From contig JAISMA010000053.1 in the NCBI GenBank assembly GCA_031276985.1, positions 1-5,247 on the forward strand: a DNA stretch of 5,247 bases, read 5' to 3'. The stretch comes from Helicobacteraceae bacterium (GTDB lineage Bacteria > Campylobacterota > Campylobacteria > Campylobacterales > SZUA-545). Below are positions 1 through 4,498 of this stretch, piece after piece; within the stretch, counting starts at the first letter, position 1, and every line of letters begins with the position of its first letter. The notes beneath the pieces were generated by a model. The model was given only the letters and a program-made list of their open reading frames with translations. It did not search any database and was not told the origin of the DNA. The position numbers were made by a program, and so were the translations under genes.

Positions 1-269
1 AAGTTAATCTCCGAATCGTCGGCGGCTTTGCCAAGCGCCAGCACGTTATACACCAGCACTTGGCTGTTTTCCGTGATTCCAAGCGTTTGCTGAACGTCGC
101 CGCTAAGATCGAAGCTGTACTCGCGCAGATGATACGGATTGATTAGCGTCCATACAAAACCGCTTTCGCCCGTGTCGGCAATGGTCGCAAAAAGCTCGTC
201 GCTTTCGTTGAACTCCACCTCTTTAACCTGCTCAAAGCCGAGAACCGGCGATTTCAAAGTAAATTTCAT
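1..269 (-). CDS. fliW: Flagellar assembly factor FliW (partial, C-terminus beyond window)
   Basis: Cytoplasmic protein that binds flagellin and the RNA-binding repressor CsrA, linking free flagellin level to flagellin mRNA translation (known for the family in Bacillus and Campylobacter). Seen here: 89 complete codons from an ATG, open at the left edge. The N-terminus carries the family's hallmarks: MKF..KSPVLGFE at residues 1-13, the LINPYHLREY motif at 42-51, and VLVYNV at 71-76 with acidic DDSEIN near the edge. The usual length is about 125-150 residues, so roughly a third is missing. The start is fixed by a strong Shine-Dalgarno (AAAAAAGGAG, complement of 276-285) seven to eight bases before the ATG. 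The gene lies 22 bases downstream of the flagellin stop on the same strand with no terminator between them, so the two are probably co-transcribed. No serious alternative identity. Confidence 0.93.
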   Translation of the reverse strand, partial: MKFTLKSPVLGFEQVKEVEFNESDELFATIADTGESGFVWTLINPYHLREYSFDLSGDVQQTLGITENSQVLVYNVLALGKAADDSEIN

Positions 270-291
270 TTTTCGCTCCTTTTTTGTTTTG

Positions 292-1764
292 CTACTGCAA
301 GAGCCTCAACGCCGCTTGCTGTATCGCGTTGGCTTGACTAAGCGCGTAACTGCCCGATTGCGTGAGAATGCTCTGCTTGCTGAAATTGGAGCTTTCCGCG
401 CCAAAATCCACGTCGCGTATGCCCGATTCCGCCGCCTTCACATTCACCTGCGTAACGCTGATGTTGTTTAGCGTTACCTCAAGCTGCAATTGCGCCGCGC
501 CAATATCCGATCGAATGCGATCCAAAAGCGCGATCGCGCTCTCGGCAATGTCCATAACGATCATAGCGCCTTCTCGCGTCGTTACGCCCGCGCCAAAGTT
601 GAAATCCGCCGCGTTATATTGCGTCAAGTTCGCAAATCCGCCGCCCGCGTTAATGTCGTCTTTGTTGAATATGCCGCGCACCATGCGCAGGTTGTAGTTG
701 GCTTGATAGGCGTTCAGGTTACCGTTGATCGCGCTAAGGGTGTCGGTAACGACAATATCGTTCGCCCGTTTATCGGTGAGCAACAGGCGACCGAAGTTTT
801 TATGATCGTCGTCCAGTCCCGTAACGGCGGTATGCGTTCCGCCAAGCTCGATTCCGCGCCCGTCCGTCGAAGTCAGATTAAGCCTTCCGGCGTAGTCCAC
901 GCTTGCCGTTACGCCCGTTTCGGTGGTGTATTTGTTGATTGCGTTTCTCAAATTGCCGTCGCGATCGGCTTGATCGACAATCACGTCGCCGATAACGATT
1001 CCGTTGATCGTCAGCCCTTTCACGTCGCCCGCCTGAATTTCGTTCGATCCCGTCGATTGCGTAACGTAAGTGGCGCGGATGCCCGAAAGAATATCGGAGT
1101 TTTTGTTGATCGTCTCGGCAAGCACGCCCACGCCCGTTTTTGCGCCCGAAGAGATAACCACGCTTTCAAGTTTGATCGTTTTTTCGCCGACCTTAAATTC
1201 CAACGCCACGACGCCCGAAGCGGAGATATTGTTTGAAGCCTCGCGCCGCACGGAGCCGATTTTATCGGAGCTTGTCGCGCCGATGGAAACGCCGATCGTC
1301 TCGTTTGAGTACGCGCCGACCTCGAAGGCTTTGTTCGTGTAACTGCCCGCAAGCATTTTCAGCCCGTTATATGAGGTCTGAAAAGCGATATTATCAAGCT
1401 GTTCAATCAGCCTAATAACATCCCTTTGAATCGCCGCCCGCGACTCGTAATTTTGCGTGTCCTGCGCGGCTTGCGCGGCTTTGGCTTTGATGGTATCAAG
1501 CACTTTGATCTGCTCGTCCATAGCTTTGTCGGCTACGCCAATCATGCCGATCGCGTCATTGGCGTTTCGCATGGATTGCGCCAAAGCGTTTGCCTGCGAT
1601 CGCAGACTATCGGCGATTGCCATGCCCGACGAATCGTCGGAGGCTTTGTTGATCCTTAAGCCCGACGAGAGCTTTTCAAGCGACTTCGTTACCTCGCGGT
1701 TGGTTACGGCGAGATTAACGTTGGAGTTCATCGCTTTGATATTGGTGTTGATGATGAAGCTCAC
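292..1764 (-). CDS. fliC: Flagellin (Campylobacter/Helicobacter FlaA/FlaB type)
   Basis: Structural subunit of the flagellar filament, exported by the flagellar type III apparatus. 490 residues from a GTG start. The N-terminal D0/D1 region (about 1-175) has FIINTNIKAMNSN, LSSGLRINKASDDSSGMAIA, ADKAMDEQ and the epsilon-type segment LDTIKAKAAQAAQD that replaces the TLR5-recognised sequence of enteric flagellins. A variable centre runs from about 180 to 385 but keeps Campylobacter-like landmarks (VGVLAETINKNSD, LNLTSTDGRGIE). The C-terminal D1/D0 region (about 390-490) has GVTTREGAMIVMDIAESA, NNISVTQVNVKAAES and ends SQANAIQQAALRLLQ. The reading frame stays open to an ATG at 1830, but that would add 22 non-flagellin residues and pass through the promoter. 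The GTG at 1764 has AAGGA seven bases upstream and gives the canonical N-terminus. Whether this is a flaA or flaB equivalent cannot be told; the sigma-54 promoter favours flaB-like control. fliC is used as the generic name. Confidence 0.97.
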   Translation of the reverse strand: MSFIINTNIKAMNSNVNLAVTNREVTKSLEKLSSGLRINKASDDSSGMAIADSLRSQANALAQSMRNANDAIGMIGVADKAMDEQIKVLDTIKAKAAQAAQDTQNYESRAAIQRDVIRLIEQLDNIAFQTSYNGLKMLAGSYTNKAFEVGAYSNETIGVSIGATSSDKIGSVRREASNNISASGVVALEFKVGEKTIKLESVVISSGAKTGVGVLAETINKNSDILSGIRATYVTQSTGSNEIQAGDVKGLTINGIVIGDVIVDQADRDGNLRNAINKYTTETGVTASVDYAGRLNLTSTDGRGIELGGTHTAVTGLDDDHKNFGRLLLTDKRANDIVVTDTLSAINGNLNAYQANYNLRMVRGIFNKDDINAGGGFANLTQYNAADFNFGAGVTTREGAMIVMDIAESAIALLDRIRSDIGAAQLQLEVTLNNISVTQVNVKAAESGIRDVDFGAESSNFSKQSILTQSGSYALSQANAIQQAALRLLQ

Positions 1765-1771
1765 GCTATCG

Positions 1772-1776
1772 TCCTT
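1772..1776 (-). promoter_or_regulatory. Flagellin ribosome binding site deciding the GTG start
   Basis: On the minus strand the leader reads AAAAAAGGACGATAGC immediately before GTG at 1764. AAGGA lies seven bases from the start codon. It selects GTG (residue 23 of the open frame) over the upstream ATG at 1830. The GGA in this site is the only one between the predicted transcription start and the GTG, so it is also the only obvious candidate core for CsrA binding in this short leader. Confidence 0.75.
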
Positions 1777-1798
1777 TTTTGATATAGTTTCGTAAATG

Positions 1799-1818
1799 AA
1801 AGCATTTGGCGTTCCAAA
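1799..1818 (-). promoter_or_regulatory. Sigma-54 (RpoN) -24/-12 promoter of flagellin
   Basis: Read on the minus strand the site is TTTGGAAC, then GCCAA, then ATGCTTT. GG (1815-1814) and GC (1803-1802) are separated by exactly the spacing required of a -24/-12 promoter, and the flanks match the Campylobacter/Helicobacter form (TTTGGAAC...TTGCTT) except for one base (A for T before TGC). Predicted transcription begins near 1791, giving a leader of about 26 bases that contains the flagellin Shine-Dalgarno. In this phylum such promoters are activated by the FlgS/FlgR two-component system (known biology). The -24 flank touches the ATG of the divergent mltA gene at 1819. Confidence 0.85.
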
Positions 1819-2970
1819 ATGAAAACACACTTAAAAGCCTTAAGCGCGTTATGCGCCGTTTTGCTATGCGGGTGCGCCGCGATCAAACCGAGTTTCGACG
1901 CGCAAACGCCGCTCATAGCCGAGCCGTTTAACGAGACGAAAAATCAAAGCGCCGTGTATCGCCCCGTATCATGGAAGGCGTTAAGCGGCTGGAAAAAAGA
2001 CGATCACGGCGAGGCGCTAACCGCGTTCGTTAAGAGTTGCGATCGCCTCGCGGCTTCGCCTCTTTGGACGAAAGTTTGCGCCGAAGCCAAAGAGACAAGC
2101 GCCGACGATCGCGTAAGCGCGCGCCTGTTTTTTGAAACGCATTTTCAGCCTTACGAGGTGATAGCCGACGGCACAAACAAAGAAGGCTTGATTACGGGCT
2201 ATTATCTGCCGCTATTAAACGGCGATCGGCAAAAAAGCAAGCGATTTGCCTATCCGATCTATAAAAAACCCGCCGATCTCGTCGTCGTGGATTTGCGATC
2301 GTTTGGCATAAACGCCCGCAAAGAGGCGCGCGGGCGGCTTTCAAGCGACGGCAGAATAACGCCGTATTACGATCGCGCCGCGATCGACTCAAACGCTTCG
2401 CTGCTGGCTGGAAACGAGTTGCTTTGGGTGGATGATCCTATCGGGCTGTTTTTCATGCACATACAGGGATCGGGGTTAATTCGCCTTCCAAACGGCGAAA
2501 CGCGCCTAGTCGGTTACGCGGAACAAAACGGAAGGAGCTATTATCCGATCGGATCGCACCTTGTCCAAATCGGCGCGATCAGGCGCGACGCGCTGTCGAT
2601 GCAAAGCATTCGCGCTTGGCTCAAAGCCAATCCGCAAAAGATGCGCGAAACGTTGAACAAAAATCCAAGCTACATATTTTTTGAGGAGCGCGACGCAAAT
2701 ATGGGCGCGTTTGGAGCGCTTGGAGCGCCGCTGTCGCCGAAGCGATCGATCGCCGTCGATCCGTCGTTTATTCCGCTTGGCGCGCCCGTGTTTATTAGCG
2801 CGATCGATCAATCGAACGACATAAGCCGTTTGTGCGTCGCGCAGGATACGGGCGGCGCGATCAAGGGCGCGGCGCGTGCCGATTTTTTCTGGGGCGAAGG
2901 GTTTGAAGCCGAAGAGCGCGCGGGCAAAATGCGTATGCAAAGCGCGATGTGGATTTTGTTGCCAAAATAA
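1819..2970 (+). CDS. mltA: Membrane-bound lytic murein transglycosylase A (MltA)
   Basis: Lipoprotein that cleaves the MurNAc-GlcNAc bond of peptidoglycan non-hydrolytically, leaving 1,6-anhydroMurNAc ends. 383 residues, close to E. coli MltA (365). A lipoprotein signal is visible: MKTH, a hydrophobic run, and lipobox LCGC with Cys19 as the predicted lipidated residue. The MltA insert domain (about 122-270) has GLITGYYLP, FAYPIYKKPADL, DPIGLFFMHIQGSG (HIQGSG at 214-219) and RLVGYAEQNG. The C-terminal 3D (three-aspartate) domain (about 295-380) has GAPLSPKRSIAVDPSFIPLG and VAQDTGGAIKG followed by ADFFWG. Asp343 in QDTGG corresponds to the catalytic aspartate of the family, with Asp355 the second conserved one. 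The ATG has no evident Shine-Dalgarno, but it precedes a good signal peptide. The gene is divergent from flagellin with 54 bases between the start codons. GC content is high (about 62-67% in two 60-base samples). Confidence 0.97.
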   Translation: MKTHLKALSALCAVLLCGCAAIKPSFDAQTPLIAEPFNETKNQSAVYRPVSWKALSGWKKDDHGEALTAFVKSCDRLAASPLWTKVCAEAKETSADDRVSARLFFETHFQPYEVIADGTNKEGLITGYYLPLLNGDRQKSKRFAYPIYKKPADLVVVDLRSFGINARKEARGRLSSDGRITPYYDRAAIDSNASLLAGNELLWVDDPIGLFFMHIQGSGLIRLPNGETRLVGYAEQNGRSYYPIGSHLVQIGAIRRDALSMQSIRAWLKANPQKMRETLNKNPSYIFFEERDANMGAFGALGAPLSPKRSIAVDPSFIPLGAPVFISAIDQSNDISRLCVAQDTGGAIKGAARADFFWGEGFEAEERAGKMRMQSAMWILLPK

Positions 2971-2996
2971 CGCGAGAACGCGGCGATAGAGACGAA

Positions 2997-3476
2997 ATGA
3001 AAAAGTTAATCGCGTCGATAATTTTAGTATTAACCGCGCAACCTGCTTACGCCTTGTGCAATCCGTTTTTTATATCTCAAAGAGAGATTACAAACGAGGA
3101 ATTAAAGCGATCGCGAAACCAATTAAAAGCGTTTGGATTTGCGTATTGTATGGAGTATAAAGCGACAAATATATACAAAGGCAAAGAACGCGAACCCATA
3201 TCCAACGATATTGGCAAAAATGTACAACAAACAAAAACGTTTTATCATTGGATGAACAGAGGGGTTCACGTTATATACCAAAACGAAGATACTTTTGAAA
3301 TTATTCGCGATCCGTATGAGGAAACAATAAAATATATTGAAAGCGTTTATGACTCTTACCAAAAAAGTCATGTTCCGATGACGTCGGGCTGTTTGGATAT
3401 ATACGGCTCAAAAGCGTTTGACGATTTTATCGCGCAACAAGATTGGCTGATATGCTATCGCAATTTTTGGCGCTAA
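2997..3476 (+). CDS. Small exported protein, possible Tai4-like T6SS amidase immunity protein
   Basis: 159 residues. The signal peptide is MKKLIASIILVLTAQPAYA with a clean AYA cleavage site after residue 19, so the mature protein should be periplasmic. The frame is open further upstream to 2949, but that start overlaps mltA and would bury the signal peptide; ATG 2997 is preferred although its Shine-Dalgarno is weak. The mature part has four cysteines (21, 51, 132, 153), compatible with two disulfides. Two segments recall the Tai4 family, which neutralises Tae4 cell-wall amidases in the periplasm: FGFAYCMEYK (46-55) and GCLDIYGSKAFDDFI (131-145). This is recall of family patterns, not an alignment; it could be another small periplasmic protein. 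No effector gene is in the window. The gene lies 26 bases after mltA and may share its transcript. GC is about 34% over 3121-3360 against over 60% in sampled mltA, suggesting recent acquisition. Confidence 0.6.
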   Translation: MKKLIASIILVLTAQPAYALCNPFFISQREITNEELKRSRNQLKAFGFAYCMEYKATNIYKGKEREPISNDIGKNVQQTKTFYHWMNRGVHVIYQNEDTFEIIRDPYEETIKYIESVYDSYQKSHVPMTSGCLDIYGSKAFDDFIAQQDWLICYRNFWR

Positions 3477-3502
3477 CCGTCGCCGTGATCGCAAAGCGCC
3501 AA
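3467..3502 (+). other. Inverted repeat across the stop codon of the small exported gene
   Basis: TTGGCGCT (3467-3474) and AGCGCCAA (3495-3502) are perfect 8-base reverse complements separated by 20 bases, with the TAA stop just inside the left arm. It could form a hairpin at the transcript end. No T-run follows on either strand, so it is not a standard intrinsic terminator. It may protect the 3' end or be chance. Confidence 0.3.
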
Positions 3503-3808
3503 TGTATCAAGCGGCGAATGAATAGAGCGAGAACAAAGCGAAACGCAAGGGAAGCGATTGCGAGTCGATTGTCGGTCGTAAGCGCTTGTCGTCGCTATGC
3601 GATATTTGGATTACCGCATTCCTTCGCTCCTTGCGCTCCTGCGAAAGCGGGCGCTTCGCGGGTATGACAAGATGGGAAGCGGAAATAACAGGATAGGCGA
3701 AAAGACGAGATAGCGCGGAATGCGGGAGGGTTGGTTGCGGAGATGGGGCGTGAAGAGGCGGCGATTGTGCGAATTTGCGCGTTTTGGTTTGATTTGTTTA
3801 AGAAATAA
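3477..3808. other. Intergenic stretch without a convincing gene
   Basis: About 330 bases after the small exported gene. The open frames on both strands are short, lack signal or domain character, have no good Shine-Dalgarno, and are rich in Arg, Ala and Ser, as expected from noncoding GC-rich repeat DNA. The only structures seen are the inverted repeat at its left edge and the palindromic repeat-like segment at 3608-3669. The last 30 bases become AT-rich and may act as an upstream element for the promoter that follows. Confidence 0.6.
3608..3669. repeat. Palindrome-rich dispersed-repeat-like element
   Basis: On the minus strand this segment begins TGTCATACCCGCG and ends GCGGTAATCC, resembling the GTCATTCCCGCG...GCGGGAATCC intergenic repeats found in many bacterial genomes. 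It contains an imperfect hairpin: CCTGCGAAAGCG (3638-3649) against CGCTTCGCGGG (3652-3662), with one bulged A and one G-T pair. A purine-rich GGAGCGCAAGGAGCGAAGG stretch lies between the palindrome and the right end on the minus strand. Only one copy is in the window, so repetition in the genome is inferred. Confidence 0.35.
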
Positions 3809-3838
3809 TTCACAATTTATGCGAAAGGGCGGTATAAT
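3809..3838 (+). promoter_or_regulatory. Sigma-70-type promoter for the leader ORF and TPR genes
   Basis: TTCACA at 3809-3814 (one mismatch to TTGACA), an 18-base spacer, then a perfect TATAAT at 3833-3838. The DNA just upstream is AT-rich. Transcription would begin near 3845, giving a leader of about 190 bases before the first TPR gene. It is the only strong vegetative promoter visible between the small exported gene and the TPR genes. Confidence 0.7.
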
Positions 3839-3879
3839 GCGCCGATAATTTGCATCCAAAGTCAAGAAAGGGTTAGGTT

Positions 3880-3963
3880 ATGACGACGCGAATAAAAGTT
3901 TCGCAGAGCGTTTTTTCTGAAGCCGAAGGCTTCGTTTCTCTCTCTCTCTCTCTCTCTCGGTAG
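3880..3963 (+). CDS. Short leader ORF containing the TC tract (phase-variable candidate)
   Basis: 27 codons from ATG 3880 to TAG 3961-3963 in the present sequence. AAAGGG lies seven bases before the ATG, and the promoter at 3809-3838 is positioned to transcribe it. The peptide starts MTTRIKVSQSVFSEAEGFV and ends in alternating Ser-Leu encoded by the TC repeat, then Arg-stop. Adding one TC unit changes the frame to one with no stop until TGA 4037-4039, giving 53 residues with a longer hydrophobic stretch (SLSLSLSLG, then PLVFCFLA) and an ATGA overlap with the first TPR gene. Removing one unit gives a stop at TAG 3969-3971. Ser-Leu runs made by CT repeats are known in phase-variable Helicobacter outer-membrane protein signal peptides. 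The peptide has no recognised homologue; it may act only as a translated leader, or not be translated. Confidence 0.4.
   Translation: MTTRIKVSQSVFSEAEGFVSLSLSLSR
3919..3933 (+). other. Small hairpin just upstream of the TC tract
   Basis: GAAGCC (3919-3924), loop GAA, GGCTTC (3928-3933): a perfect six-base-pair stem, extendable by one T-G pair. It is followed by GTTT and the TC tract rather than by a T-run, so an intrinsic terminator is unlikely. It could stall polymerase or the ribosome at the repeat, or promote slippage there. It falls within the leader ORF. Confidence 0.4.
3937..3958 (+). repeat. Dinucleotide microsatellite (TC)11
   Basis: Eleven uninterrupted TC units, far longer than any other simple repeat in the window. 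It lies inside a short ORF with its own Shine-Dalgarno and promoter, and 77 bases before the ATG of the first TPR gene. Tracts of this kind mutate by slipped-strand mispairing, and CT repeats serve as phase-variation switches in Helicobacter. The three possible frames have different consequences here: stop at 3961 (11 units), stop at 3969 (10 units), or a stop overlapping the TPR start codon (12 units). Confidence 0.95.
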
Positions 3964-4024
3964 TCCGTTAGTTTTTTGTTTTCTCGCAACTCGCGATCCT
4001 AATTTAACGCAACCAATCACACAC

Positions 4025-4030
4025 GGGAGG
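4025..4030 (+). promoter_or_regulatory. Strong ribosome binding site of the first TPR gene
   Basis: GGGAGG five bases before ATG 4036, the strongest Shine-Dalgarno in the window. It fixes the start. All six bases could pair with a UCUCUC stretch of the upstream tract (two G-U pairs, the rest Watson-Crick), so the site might be masked by the repeat. Confidence 0.85.
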
Positions 4031-4035
4031 ACAAC

Positions 4036-4482
4036 ATGAAAAGGTTGTTTAACATAAGGTTTGGAGTAGTCGCAAAGGCGTTAATCGCTCTTTGCTTTAC
4101 AGCGCTTTTGCCGTTATTCGCGGCGGATAAAGCCGCAAAGGAAGCGTTTGATCGCGGTTTAACCGCAACGGCTCAAGGTAATATGCAGGAAGCGATCAAG
4201 CAATTTACGCAAGCAATCAAGATCGATCCGAAATACGCGAAGGCTTATTACAATCGCGGCGTCGTTTACGAAAAGATAGGCGATTACAAGCAAGCAATCT
4301 CTGATTATAATCAAGCGATCAAGGTCGATCCGAACTTTGCATGGGCTTACAACAATCGCGCAAGCGCTTACATCAGTTTGAACGATTATAAAAACGCGAC
4401 AAAAGACGCGCGAAAAGCATGCGAATTAGGCGATTGCAAAGCATTATATTATTTGGCGCAAAACAAACTATTGCGCGATTAA
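4036..4482 (+). CDS. Exported TPR-repeat protein (three repeats)
   Basis: 148 residues. Signal peptide of about 29-30 residues: basic start MKRLFNIRFG, hydrophobic core, and cleavage near LFA/ADK. The mature protein is almost entirely tetratricopeptide repeats of 34 residues at about 32-65, 66-99 and 100-133, with the TPR pattern clear in the second (AYYNRGVVYEKIGDYKQAISDYNQAIKVDP split at its ends). The third is divergent and leads into a tail with two cysteines, ACELGDCKALYYL (128-140), a sequence style common after TPRs in Campylobacterota proteins. TPRs mediate protein-protein contacts in the periplasm or outside the cell; the partner is unknown. The gene follows the leader ORF with its TC tract and precedes a paralogue by 16 bases, so it is probably the first full gene of a two-gene or larger operon. 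No enzyme domain is present. Confidence 0.92.
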   Translation: MKRLFNIRFGVVAKALIALCFTALLPLFAADKAAKEAFDRGLTATAQGNMQEAIKQFTQAIKIDPKYAKAYYNRGVVYEKIGDYKQAISDYNQAIKVDPNFAWAYNNRASAYISLNDYKNATKDARKACELGDCKALYYLAQNKLLRD

Positions 4483-4498
4483 TAAAAAAGAGGGCAAG

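Noticed and set aside
490..1236. Long plus-strand open frame of 248 codons opposite flagellin
   Set aside because: Antisense to well-conserved flagellin; no Shine-Dalgarno, Arg/Val-rich product without domain character. It is the complement of a GC-rich gene.
1765..1830. Upstream ATG extension of flagellin by 22 residues
   Set aside because: It would destroy the canonical flagellin N-terminus, cross the sigma-54 promoter and overlap the mltA start. GTG at 1764 has a proper Shine-Dalgarno.
2506..2940. Minus-strand open frame of 144 codons within mltA
   Set aside because: Antisense to the conserved 3D domain of MltA; Arg-rich shadow product with no supporting signals.
2949..2996. Earlier start for the small exported protein
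   Set aside because: Adds a charged 16-residue extension ahead of a complete signal peptide and overlaps mltA; the internal ATG at 2997 is more sensible.
3443..3865. Short open frames on both strands around the end of the exported gene and the intergenic repeat
   Set aside because: No usable Shine-Dalgarno, low-complexity Arg/Ala/Ser composition, and they run through the palindromic repeat; best explained as noncoding.
3919..3958. Hairpin plus pyrimidine tract as an intrinsic terminator or attenuator
   Set aside because: The stem is only six base pairs and is followed by alternating UC rather than a U-run. Kept only as a possible pause structure.
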